Assembly (NCBI GenBank): GCA_009760855.2
Contig: WPIO01000061.1
Coordinates: 1,803,501 to 1,867,500, forward strand
DNA length: 64,000 nucleotides
Direction: 5' to 3'
Origin: Cristatella mucedo
Taxonomy: Eukaryota > Bryozoa > Phylactolaemata > Cristatellidae
Shown: piece by piece, positions 45,702 to 56,402 of the stretch
Numbering within the stretch: the first letter of the stretch is position 1
Layout of the letters: every line of letters starts with the position of its first letter
Notes under the pieces: generated by a model
Seen by the model: only the letters and a program-made list of their open reading frames with translations
Database searches by the model: none
Told to the model about the DNA's origin: nothing
Translations under genes and position numbers: made by a program

Positions 45702-46784
45702 CGCTTGCTTCCAATAATCCAGTCAGTGATGGAGACCATGATGCATCTGTACCCAGGCTGGGTTCGGCTGGCTGGGACCAGGTGGCTCTAATGAGGGTCA
45801 CCGGACAGGCAGGGGTCGGACCTGTGCATTGCAGGATGTCTGGTGACGAGAGGTCACAGGGGCTCTTGGGTACAGGAAGTTGGCCAAGTAAGTCTTGGTA
45901 TTGGTGGCTCCCGGTCTCGCCGAGTTATGCACCTGGATTCGTGCAGGCCAGCTCCGGCGATGCTCCCACGCACGCAAGTGCACGAGTACCCAAGGCCCGA
46001 GACGAGCTGGATAGCTCGCTCGTTTTGACTCGTATATTCAGCGTTCCTCGTGTAGCTTGTTCGAGATCCCCCCGTGTGTTGGCGTCTTTCGGTGGAAGCT
46101 TACGACTGTGATAGTTGTCGACTCGGACTAGCCAAGCAATTACTCAGCCAACCGGGATTTGGACGGCGTGCGCTTGTACTGTTGGATTCGGAGTCGGTAC
46201 AGCGACAGGACTGCAGAAGCCGACAGACCCCGATTAACACGTTTGTTAGCACTTGCTGTGTCGTCTTGTGCCCCATTGTGTACTATGTATAGTACCCTCC
46301 CTGTAGACTTGTTTAGTTCACCTGTTGTTGTTGGCCCATGCGTTATTCTGAAGAGGTTTCCCCTGACGGCCGCTTGTCTTACCCTAGCTCGGCGGCATGG
46401 CGAGCGGCAGTGTGGCCGGAGTATGGTGGGGTTGGGCGGGAAATAGCCTCTGACCCCTGGAACCTGGTTAAACACCTATGCTGGTTTGCCATTCATAGAC
46501 GCCTCTGCTGTCGACACTCTGAGCCATGATTCTGTAGTTTAAAGTCCCTGGAGGAGGACGACTTGGAGCTGCCGATGTGCCAGCGTGATGCTGAGCAGGT
46601 GAACTCGTAAAGCCATCACCGTTGTCTGCACCGACTGCGGTTCTGCCGGAAGCAGACGAGGAATCAGTACCAGAAGCAGCATTTCCGATGCTCGGTGATT
46701 GCCCCATTTCTCCTAGCCTGCCTTTCCGAACTCTGGTATACGGTGACCAGCCACTTCCACTGCTCTCGTTGTTAATGCCTGGAC
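45702..46784 (-). pseudogene. GW182 W/P-GL exon copy P6, split by a solo LTR
   Basis: The first part (46784-46477) is open and has SGSGWSPYTRV, NAASG and APSRPPPGTLNYR. The second W (VVW) is lost. The LTR at 45748-46472 interrupts it after QTSIG; beyond it the exon continues with the SLTG region and the GTTTGT donor. Acceptor reads CGACCGGTTAG. This is the copy nearest the upstream exons at 48.7-50.0 kb. Confidence 0.65.
45748..46472 (+). mobile_element. Divergent solo LTR related to nested Ty3 family
   Basis: 725 bp, TGTACCC at the start and GGTTAAA at the end (GGTTACA in relatives). The part at about 46080-46330 aligns with the 39-kb solo LTR; the rest is longer and different. Flanks CATC and CACC are a slightly mutated target duplication; units at 36.3 and 37.9 kb show the unbroken site (GATGCACC). 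Confidence 0.75.
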
Positions 46785-47750
46785 CTAACCGGTCGAAAGT
46801 AGGCACGATATCAGGTCACATGTATTAGCACTGACATGCAGTGCAGCCCTCGTATTTAATTAGATTAAAGTAGATTCATACATAGCAGCTTGTCACTTTA
46901 AACAATCTTTCGGCCACCTCAACCATGACATTACTATGGGCAAAACGCAAAAATGCGGTTTTTCTGATGTTCCTAGATGACATTCGTGAAATGGTCGCTC
47001 GACCCCAAATGGGGTCGCAAACCGAAAGTTGAGCACCTCTGGCTAAGCAGCAGTAGCAAGGCTACAAAAAATCTCGACATACCCTAAAAATTGTAATACA
47101 AACGCTGTACCAAAATACCCACTCATAAGTTTCCTGCTTAGCAAGCTTTCTCAAATCGATGAGATTTCTTATCTAATCTTTCCTTTAGCCTGTGATCGGT
47201 AAAACTTTCCCTTGAGGCCCACCTGCAGTAAGTCGTGACGGTAATAAATATACGATTCGGCGTTGACGAAAGCGGCGAAATGAGCGAGGCACCCCATTTT
47301 TGTCAGCACTCCCTTCATTCCCGTCCAGTTTTAAAATCCTTCGTGGAAGAAGCTTTAGGGTATTCAGATGCAATTCGATTAATCAGACCACGTTCTCAGT
47401 AACCTCCAGCTTACGAGCGGTTCGGTCAATCGCTTGCTATCCTTCCAAAGATTGTAAGTCAATTGCTAGCACTCACACAATCTAAGGCGACATCCCTAGT
47501 CTTAGCCGCTTTAACCGCATACCCCTGTCGATAGACGTCAGCAGGGTTTGGCCATGGTCACTACTTGTCGGAGAGATTTCCCCAGAGTGCTCATGACGGC
47601 GATAGACGGCGATGTAGTCATATGAAACAAGCTTAATGCGCTATTGTTTAGCACAGTATTTGGTGGGTCTTTTGTGATTCGTTCTTCACGTGCATGTACT
47701 TGCTTAAAACATATAGGCCTGCTGCTTTCGGGTGTTGCCACCAATTATTT

Positions 47751-48674
47751 AATGATGGTTTCTATAGATAATCTGTCAAGTGCCAAGAGATTGTGGGCTA
47801 AGACTTCTACACATATAAGTTGACATGAACAGGTCGTCTTCCACATGTTTTTTCTAGCTTAGTACTTAGTTTTCACTAGCAATTATCGCAAAATTGCTTT
47901 CTTATGCATATGTACAACTGTAGTATGCCTTACTGCATCAATCAGTTACTGGTCAGTTGCAACTATCGAAGATTTTTTACTTTAGTGTGGTATACATTGT
48001 GTCTCTATTTAAAATTTATTTATGATTGTGCAATTCACATCGTTCCCCATTTATTTCACAGCAATCATGAAGGCCTAATATTGACAGCAGTTACTTCGGG
48101 TCATTTAATTCTCGCCTTGCTTGGTCTCGTTAGAACTAGTCGGTCTGTAGAAGACGTCCAGTCTTGTTCGCATATAGAAAGCTACACACAACGAAACCAG
48201 CAGTGTCAAAGATTGCACTCGAGCATTGGGAGAACCACGGAGCCAGTCTTTTTATATCATTATATAATCATTACGGTGTCTGAGGAACATTAACAAGAAA
48301 TATCATCAAAAGCAGTCAAGTAGATTCTTCGCCAACAATCGAGTGATCTCCCCACCGATTACGGGCACAATACCCCCGATTCTGCAAGACAACAACGATC
48401 CAATATTTGAAAACAAATGTTCGGCTTAACCAGCGACTGTGATCAATGTGATAAGCTGCCAAGCCAAATTAACCTGTTCACATTTGACCAGGAATATATT
48501 TTGGGATTTAAAAGGCATCCACCGATACCTGAGATTCGGGGTAGTTCGCATATAGTTTCGGTTGACACAGATCACATTGCGGCCAACCACCCTCACCTGC
48601 AGTATCACAGCCAGCTTAAAAGACATACCATTGCCATCAGCGTGCACAATGCACAGGCTCGTATGCCGAGATAC
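47751..48674. other. Intron of GW182 gene, nothing recognised
   Basis: Unique-looking sequence between the end of the repeat array and the PAM2-like exon. Open frames at 47904-48293 plus and 48417-48770 plus show no motif. Confidence 0.3.
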
Positions 48675-48879
48675 CTTCATAGTTTGATGCCGTCACAGGC
48701 TGCTGTTTGTTACCATGTGTGCCTGATGTTAATACCGGCTCTAAACCAGGAGCAAGGTTGGCTTGACTAAGTACACCAGATTCGGAATCGGACGTCATCA
48801 TCCACTTAGGATATTTCAACTTATGTGGTACGTATGGCTTACTGAGGTGCAGTTTCGTATAATATTCTGTAAGGGCATG
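48675..48879 (-). CDS. GW182: GW182-like PAM2/KW exon candidate
   Basis: 205 nt between TTGTAG (an alternative acceptor TTACAG gives 48866) and an AAG-GTATCT donor. Phase 0 in, 1 out, so it joins exon 49141-49245 and the W/P-GL exon without a shift. It reads KLHLSKPYVPHKLKYPKW, then TSDSESG and APGLEPV. TNRC6 proteins have a PAM2 motif ending F-x-P-G-K followed by KW and a Pro/Ser/Glu stretch before the P-GL region. The PAM2 core here is degenerate (Tyr in place of Phe, one residue short), so binding to poly(A)-binding protein is doubtful. Confidence 0.5.
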
Positions 48880-49140
48880 CTACAACATACAAGAAGGGGC
48901 CAGTAGGCCAGGCAGAAGCAAAAATATGTAATGTCACAGCCCACGAGCAGAGGCAATATTCATCTACAGCCATGAGTTGGATTCAAACATGGACACAGAC
49001 ACCTGCGGCACAAAATTGAAGGAGCCGGGAGTCCGTAACGAAGGTACTCGGCACCCATTTACTTTACTAGGTCATAGCTGCCTTGAGTAGTACACTATTG
49101 AATAAAATAAATGATGCTGAAAGTTTGAAAGACCACGTAC

Positions 49141-49245
49141 TAAGAGTTGAGTTGGACTTAGCTGCTGGGGCTCCCTTAGCAAACGTCCAAGGTCAGTCAG
49201 CTTCCGGTTGATACTGTCCAGCTGATTCCTTTGCTGACTACTCAT
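49141..49245 (-). CDS. GW182: GW182-like short helical exon candidate
   Basis: 105 nt, 35 codons, phase 0-0, between ATTTTAG and a GTACGT donor. It reads MSSQQRNQLDSINRKLTDLG then RLLREPQQLSPTQLL, a likely coiled or amphipathic helix with Gln. In GW182 proteins a Q-rich helical segment follows the middle-domain block, so position and character fit. Introns of 132 and 261 nt flank it. Confidence 0.5.
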
Positions 49246-49377
49246 CTAAAATGTTACAATAAAAACGAGTAGATATCATATTGAATATACATACAATCTC
49301 AGCCGTCAAAATGTGTAACCATTTCTTTGCCTCCAGAAACCACTATCGAGCATTGTTTTCATTATTCGAAGACCTAC

Positions 49378-49562
49378 CTGTGACACAGAGCAAGTAGTCT
49401 GCAAGCCCGTCTGGTAGTGTGTATATAGCTGCACCATTTCCTCTAATATTGCGATGTTTTGTTCCTTTACTGCATTCGGTGAGATGTAATTATGTCGAAT
49501 TAAGTCTTGTATTACATGAAAAGCCTCTTCGCTACTAACAAGACGATATGGCAATGCAAGTT
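49378..49562 (-). CDS. GW182: GW182-like middle-domain exon
   Basis: 185 nt between a long T run plus CAG and the donor CACAG-GTAGGT. It encodes 61 residues: ALPYRLVSSEEAF, VIQDLIRHNYISPNAV, then AILEEMVQLYTHYQTGLQ. TNRC6 and Gawky have a block LVQQIQ-AV--G-LNPQILNQ followed by a Leu-rich helix with LLNQLL; spacing of the helix, the L/ISP(N/Q) turn and the second helix agree. Identity is low, so the call rests on pattern and gene order. Confidence 0.6.
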
Positions 49563-49646
49563 CTGAAAAAAAAACGTGATTTGTGAATCGCCAGACTTTG
49601 GATAAGAAAACAATCAGCCGATGTAGCTTGTCTTGAGTCAACTGAC

Positions 49647-49973
49647 CGTGACCTGGATTCCAGCAAGCACCTTCAGAGGCATCGGACTGTGTTGAAGGTG
49701 CTACGTCTTGAGATGGTGTTTCGCAAACCAGTGATGAGCGGCTCTCTCTCCATGAAGTTGTGCGGGTCACAGCAGCATAAGAAATATCGGAAGGAGAGCT
49801 GTCTGAACTTTGTAGTCCTGTTGTTGTCGAGCTATTTGCTTCACCAGCCAGATGCTCTTGTTCAGACGGTGAGAGATTTTTGAAATTGCCACCACTATTA
49901 ACCTTACATGCCTTGTTCCGGCTCAACATGCCATTATTTCTGCTTTCCATATTCATTCCTGCCACTGTATTCT
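49647..49973 (-). CDS. GW182: GW182-like Ser/Thr-rich exon with few Trp
   Basis: Acceptor AAATTCTTTCAG precedes 49973; donors CACG-GTCAGT (49647) or CCAG-GTCACG (49653) both leave 1 nt, which fits the next exon. It reads NLSPSEQEHLAGEANSS, ISYAAVTRTTSWRESRS and EGACWNPGHG. Low-complexity Ser/Thr-rich sequence with isolated W flanked by small residues is usual for the Argonaute-binding and middle parts of GW182. The intron to the next exon would be only 84 nt; the frame also stays open through it, so retention cannot be excluded. Further 5' exons were not found. Confidence 0.45.
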
Positions 49974-51970
49974 CTGAAAGAATTTGTGCATGACTATTGG
50001 TGAGATTCTTGGCACTTCGGGGTCCACCCTACTTCTGATAAGGGGGCTAATCTCAACTTAGTGAAAGTTCTCTCTATTTAAACTTAGTAAACCTAGAAGA
50101 CTGCTGCTCATCACAAGACTGCTTGTAAAAAAATAACGGGACATTCCATTTTTATCTGACTGCCCTTAGTGACGAATCGAAGGATATGAACTAGACGTCT
50201 ACTTTTAATTACATGGTAGAAAGTGTTCAAATAACTTTTTTCCTGGACATCTTCAGTAGTCTGTGTGAGAAAGAAAGAAAGAAGGAGGTAAACCCTATGA
50301 CATTGCCCCGACCAAGGTCTGGCAGAGGTCTCGGGCTCGAGCCCTGAGGCATATGTGATGCGCCATAATAGTGATTAAGTTCTCTTAGGGCGCTATACAA
50401 ATGAAATATATGTAATTACACACACACACACACATATATGCATATATATATATATATATATATATACCTCAAATATTTAATCAGACGGATAATCAGCTGG
50501 TAGAACATAATGAGAATCATGTTCCTAAGATTAATAAAGTAATTACCAAGAATCTAGTAGGATAAATCGTTATTACAGAATAGTTAGGCTAAGTGCCATT
50601 AGACTCGCATTATCAGTCTTTAGGGTTGTCTTTGCTGATGCGAAATTTTTCTCATCTGGTTTAATTAAGACCTAGACGTCTTACATGCTCTATTAGAGCA
50701 TTAGGGCTTGTTATTGAGCTGAGATCTTTATTCCACAGTTAGGATATTACAATTTTTGTACGCAGGACTTTTAGGAACTTTTGTAACAATAATCCAGCGA
50801 TGACGAGACGTTAGACGAGAGGAAAAGCATCAAGGTTATCATAACTCTTTAGTAGTGAATGGGCTGCACTATAGAGGATCAAGTTCATTAGTATTATCTT
50901 CGTTAGTTGACAGATTTGCTTATTTCATTTTTATTTGCATACTTTCTTAGAAGTTGAATCCTTTCTTCAGAGCTAGAATTTGTATGACCACCAGTAGGAA
51001 TTTCTCCTCTTAATCCCTTTTACGTACCATTATTAAACACCGTAGTTCAACTCTTCGCTGGGTTGAGTCTTACTTGAGTCCATCAAGAATTTATAGATTT
51101 ATTCTTCACACCACTATCTATGGCTTATTAATCAGTCACTCCAGGGGTTTACTTTACTTTCCTTTCAACTGGGAGAGTACAATACAACTTCCTTCTTAAG
51201 AGACGGTGCTTATGGGTCAAGCTTTTTTGTTGCTACTCGATTTTATTGCTTTTACTTCCTTATTAATGCTATCTTCTTAGCTATATACCTTCTCCGTCTA
51301 GGGTTATACAACTACTCACGAAGGCACCACTTTGTATTTGAAGGTGCTGCTCCATATTGACACTCTTTACATACAGTCTGACTTCTTTTATACACCCACA
51401 TTTATTGATAAGGGAGTTCAGAGTTGTACCGCGAGCGGAAATGACAGCATTAGCTTTTAGAGCTGAGAGCGGCAGATTGCCCTCAACGTAAAAGTAAAAG
51501 TAAAAAAAAGTAAAAGTACCGTAGTTTAATTTAAGAGCGTTCACTTGCAATCAACCGGTAGAGATTTGTCATAGTACTATAGTCGACATATATCCCACAG
51601 CCTCTCCTTTGAGCGGTGGAGCTTCGAAAACATGGAATGTAAAGTGGTTGTGACCAGTGCTAAAGATAGTGACGGTGACTAGTGCTGCGGAATTGCCTCT
51701 AGAAGCTATAACTGGCAACCTTGATCACAGGACATCACTTTGCCTATTCACCTATAAGACTTTACCAGGCGTTTTAAGAAAAGCAATGCCAAGTTTAATT
51801 GGTTGCGGAAAACATTTTATGATGAGCTTTCTGTGCCTTCAGCTCAAATCTGGCTTAGACTTATTGGCCTCAAATGTTTCAAGTATTAATGCATGTGCCA
51901 TTTCATTTGCAATTTCATTTGCAAATTCAATGCATTTCATTTCTGTTATAGAGTTTAAACCAGTGTCTAG
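49974..51970. other. Unassigned; simple repeats and an L2-like 3' end
   Basis: At 50350-50405 a piece GTGATTAAGTTCTCTTAGGGCGC with CTATACAAATG resembles the L2-B 3' end. It follows a segment with a possible tRNA-like box (GGGCTCGAGCCC), so it may be a SINE using an L2 tail. Microsatellites are at 50418-50467 (CA then TA) and 51488-51520 (GTAAAA). No gene recognised; the 51657-51950 plus frame has no motif. Confidence 0.4.
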
Positions 51971-51973
51971 CGA

Positions 51974-52049
51974 TGTATACTTATATATATGTATATATAT
52001 ATATTTATATATATATCATTGTATTTCGTTGCTGCAGGTAACTGGTGTT

Positions 52050-52108
<59 letters not shown>

Positions 52109-52150
52109 TATATATATAACACCAGTCACCTGCAGCAACGAATCACAGTG
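51974..52150. repeat. Foldback: 33-nt inverted arms around a TA repeat
   Basis: Arms 52017-52049 and 52118-52150 are inverted copies with about 4 mismatches (shared core CGTTGCTGCAGGT and ACTGGTGTT). The centre is almost pure TA dinucleotide. A further TA-rich run precedes it (51980-52012). It could be a small inverted-repeat transposon or a hairpin grown from TA expansion. Confidence 0.8.
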
Positions 52151-54774
52151 TTATTCGAAACAACGTATTGCATATGCCAGGCCCACCCTAAGGAGCTTGA
52201 GTTTAGTAAATCTAGCTAAAAAAAAATAATAATTCACAAGCACACGGGCTACAGGGAAAATTCATTATTGTTGCAAACAGTGCAGGATTAATTTTCCCCC
52301 ACACAGCACACCGGCCTTATCTTCCAGCTACTAGTTGGCATGTAGTGTATGTCATGGTTGCTCAGGTAACATGCACTTGACCGAGTTTAGCTCCTCCTGC
52401 TCGTTGCATTATGTTTATGCTGACGTAAGCACTGGTTATCGGGTAGTGAAAGTCATAGATAAGTACTTGTAAGTTAGCCACGAACGATCCTATATATAAT
52501 TGATCCATGTAAGGCCCTATTTGACGTCATTAGCTTGTTGTACCCTGTATTGTGGAAAATTCACTTGACGCCTACAGTGCTTCAGGTACCAATGCATTTT
52601 CTGGAATAGATTATGTTAGCTTCGGGATGAAAAGGGTGGGTTTTTCACCAAGCTCATGAGCCGTTCTGCACAGTTAGGCCATCGTCTGACGAAATCCTGT
52701 ACAAGAAACCGCTGGTAAGTTTAATAGTTTCGCATTCTGAGAACGACCACAAAACTTTAGTCGAAGTGGGTTTCAAAATACCTTTTCTAGACAGGCCACA
52801 CTATCTTTGAGTGCTGTCATTGAATTGAATACTTATGGAAGGACCCGCAAAGCAGTAGGATGAACAGAGGTATTAAGTATGCAAATTAATTTAGTGGAAA
52901 ATATACTTTGCAACCTTGTGGTCCAAAGTCCGAGTTTTTCTCAGTTCATTTATTAATGTCTTGAACATTTAAAAAAACTGCATTTGGTTCGGATGTGCAT
53001 AGCTAAGTAGTTAGGTAGTCTTTCTACACGACATACAGGTATTAGGCTTTCCACTCGTGGCCAGTAACAGCTAACTTGGATTGCTACCAGTTAGGAACAT
53101 TCCTTGCTTAGAATTAAGAAGGGACATTGAATCTATCCAACGATTGAAGATGCATGATGGATTTATTCCAACCCGCTGACAATAAAACGGTAAAGAAAGG
53201 AAAGTCAAGTCAAGAGTAATAGGATCGAAATGTGGTCAAGTATAAAAGATGTTTCCATAATTGTCGAATATTACTGCATACAAATCGGACGGTGAGAATA
53301 TGATCGTGATTGCTTTGCGAAGTTAAGTAGCTGTATACTTGCTGCTGCGTATTTCACGGTATTCTGCAGTCCATCATCATTGTTGCACCTATTAAAATTT
53401 CTCTGCTGGTCTTTGATTAGCGTTGGGACTTTCGAACACAACTTCATAATGCCGTTCTATTTAACGCTGTTTTCTATGCCGCTAGTGTATTCACTCTCTT
53501 TAGCTTCCTTTAAGGTAGCCGCGAGTTCTCTCCTGCCTGTTTCAGTTGATTCCACTGAGAATACCTTCCTAAAGCATGTTGTCCCAATTTGCATCATATG
53601 TTTTCGATTCGGGCATCTCACCCTTTTCGGGCAGACTTTTCTTTTGTAATCAACATATACGATGGAAAGGGCTGTCACCTCGATAAGGTTTACTGGCTTG
53701 CTATAATTGTTATTCCTTGATGACTGCATCAGTATTCCTTAGTGTATCATTTCAGTTCTTTTTGTGAGTGGGATTTTACTAAAGTTAATGTTTTAAAATA
53801 TCATGGCTGCATTTTATTTCAACTGTGCTTACATTTAGGTAAAATCAAAGTTGTCGGAAGTGATGAGAGAGAGCTATCGGGTCGGTCAAATGTGCACAAC
53901 TGAATAGAGGCCTATTAAAGGGGTAGAGCTGAGTCTACGACTTTTGTTTGTAGACAGGTTTGGAATAAGACCACCGAGGTACAAACCTTTTTTTACTGGC
54001 CTATAAGGAAAAGGTCACTCATACAGTTGCTATACCGCTTAGATCATGCAGGGTGACGGTCAGTAGTTCTTGTAGTTGTTCAACATACAGGCTGATTGCT
54101 TTTTCACTGCCACTTATTGGTGAGATATCCAAAGCTCATTGGAAGCTCAAAAGTATGCTTTGGACAGAATAATTGTACACCCGAGATTCTAAGATATAAA
54201 TTCTGCTGGTGGCAAAATTTACATCTAAACGATCTAAAATCATGTCAAGGGCATGGCTTCAAATGTACGAGAGTCACTCAGCTACCTCAGTGATGCTTCC
54301 ACCAGATTCCATTCGTATTAGCGTTTGTCACCATTTGAGATGTCGCCTTTGAAATACCTTGCTCATTACGGCATTGGGAAATTGGAGAAAATTGCTAATT
54401 CAAGACTAAATTAAGTTGAATAGGACCACTTTAATTGTACAGAGTTCATCGGGCTATTAATGCTTTCAGTTACTACTTTCCTAAGGCACGTGAGCTGTAT
54501 TGTCATTTTCAGCTCTCCTAATTATTGCTGGTGTTGCATTTATTATATATGTATATTCACACTCTTACTTTAGGGGAATGGCATCAACTATGTCCCAAGT
54601 AGGCTACTGCTGCAGCTGTGAAAGTTTCATCATAAAGCAACTATGCCCAGGTGTTTTCATATGGTTAACATGAGAAAGCTGCTGCCACTTGTCGTCATTT
54701 CAGCGCTAGACCCCTAAATAAAACTTGAAATATAATACCTGCTGTTCGGCCATTTCCATTTCTTTTGTCTTCAG
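52151..54774. other. Unassigned sequence
   Basis: No repeat family of this window and no recognised motif. Open frames at 53380-53649 plus and 53457-53729 minus are unassigned. Confidence 0.3.
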
Positions 54775-55316
54775 GCTATTGACCAATCGAGTTCATTGGT
54801 CTGCATACGGTTGATTCTAAGCCTTAAAGTCGATCAGTTCGCTTTTGCACTTGCTGCAAGACTGAAAGAGCACGTGGAGCACTGTGTCTCTGCAGAAGCT
54901 GAAAGCTTCTATGCCGAAAGATCTCTGCATTGCTTGCAAGAATTTTCAGTAGCAGCCTTGATCTTGGCCAAGTAACTATGCGCCGTTCTCGAGCTTATTA
55001 ACAGGTCAGCCGTGGTATGGACCCTTCTGTACTGGCAAAGTTAAAGTTCGACATCAATGCTCGTCGGTTAACAAAGGCAGTTTCTTGGAAAGTTGTGCAA
55101 GTCTTCTTTCTGCAGGAGCTGGACATTTCTTTTTTACATAGGATGCAGCGTCTCGTAGACGATTCAGACCAGCAGCAGTACCAGCTCCCGGAGCTGTTTC
55201 ATGAGCTTATCCACTCTTGTGCTTTAGATATTCTTCTCTGTCTGGAATACTGCTGTACGCACGCAATCGTGAAGCTTCTGTCTTGTAGAGATCTCGCCAT
55301 GACTGATATCTTGTGA
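54775..55316 (+). other. Two adjacent open segments of unknown function
   Basis: After TTTTGTCTTCAG at about 54774 a frame reads AIDQSSSLVCIRLILSLK, continues through LAARLKEHVEHC and ends at TAA near 54975. After a short gap with another acceptor-like ATTAACAG, a second frame (55017-55316) starts MDPSVLAKLKFDIN and has HELIHSCALDILLCLEYC. Both look helical. The gap is about 33 nt, too short for a normal intron, so this may be a decayed or frameshifted gene. I recognise no family. Confidence 0.3.
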
Positions 55317-55582
55317 AATTTGGCCTCATATCCTTGAATGCTGCCCTTTTCAAAACTAGCTGAAGCTATGTGGTGTGGCCTTACTGCCCCCACCGACCTT
55401 GCTTGCGAATGCACTAGTGCCTGGTATATACTCTAAATGCGAGTATAGTGCGTCTCTATGGCTCTTGGGAAAAAAAGAACATGTTGACTTTGATGTGCAT
55501 GTGAAAGCAAAGTGCCGGGTAGTTTCTTATGCAGACACCCAAAATCGGCACTGCAGTATGCTGCATATATCATAATGTAGTT

Positions 55583-56402
55583 AGTCACCACATCAGCTCC
55601 ACAGTCAAATCAGCCTATTTTCAGCTTCATAACATTGCTAAAATTAGGGCTTGTTTAGATAAGGATACCACGTCCAAGTTGGTCCATGCATTCGTGACAT
55701 CTCGTCTCGACTTCTGCAACTCGCTGCTTACTGGCCTACCAGCATGTGCGATCAGGCGATTGCAGCTGGTGCAAAACTCTGCAGCTAGGCTTGTCTGTCG
55801 TGAGCGTCGCAGTTGCCACATTACTCCACTTCTCGCCGACCTGCACTGGTTACCAGTCAAGCAACGGATTGACTTCAAGGTTTTGTCGCTCACTTTTAGG
55901 TCTCTTCATTCTATGGCTCCAGCCTATCTTTCAGATATACTACCCCATCAGGCAAAGCATCGTACCACTCGCTTTTCGGAATCCAACAGTCTAGAAATAC
56001 CTCGTACAAACCTTAAATCCTTTGGAGACCGTGCATTTAGCTCGTATGCTCCCACAGCCTGGAACTCCCTCCCGACCTGCATCAGAACATCCCCTGGCCT
56101 GACCACATTTAAAAGAAACTTAAAAACATACCTATTTAGGACAGCATTTAGTGGGTCCTTGTGATTCGTCCTCGATGTGCTTATGCGTGCTGACACTGTT
56201 CATGCTGCCACTAACCACATTTGCATGCTGACCCAGTGCATGTAACCCCTAACCATGTTATTCATTTTGTTTGTTTTTCAGGCATGATTTTACTTACTAT
56301 TCTGTTGCGTATCACTTTGCAGCAAATGTAAAGCGCCTAGAAAGAGATTAAGTTCTCTGAGGGCGCTTTATCAAGTGCAATATTATTATTATTATTATTA
56401 TT
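55583..56402 (+). mobile_element. L2-B copy B6, 5' truncated, little decayed
   Basis: It starts at CACATCAGCTCCACAGTC and is open from there to FRTAFSGSL (56164) as part of a 211-codon frame, followed by the 3' UTR and TTA tail. It is very close to the C-terminal part of B2, so it is one of the younger copies. Confidence 0.9.

Larger units (their letters stand above)
34690..47750. repeat. Tandem array of short (about 1.63 kb) units U3-U7
   Basis: The landmark around GGATCGTTCG recurs at about 35150, 36778, 38398, 40590 and 46980. Spacing is 1628, 1620, 2192 and 6390; subtracting inserted elements (one solo LTR in the third; L2-B copies plus one LTR in the fourth) gives about 1.62-1.66 kb each. 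Every full unit carries one minus-strand W/P-GL exon copy. The last unit breaks off near 47.7 kb, where a short L2-B 3' piece (about 47640-47700) appears. Units are diverged enough to be told apart by eye, so the array is not recent. Confidence 0.8.

Noticed and set aside
49306-49965. One continuous 219-codon gene
   Set aside because: The frame crosses a strong acceptor (T run plus CAG at 49563) and a strong donor (GTAGGT at 49377), so it is better read as two exons plus intron. The ATG-less start is also an acceptor-flanked exon start.
51657-52229. 190-codon plus ORF with Ile-Tyr repeats
   Set aside because: The second half is the translated TA repeat; the first half has no motif. A minus-strand frame here (EFANEIANEMAHALIL) looks like an anchoring helix, but there is no second supporting feature.
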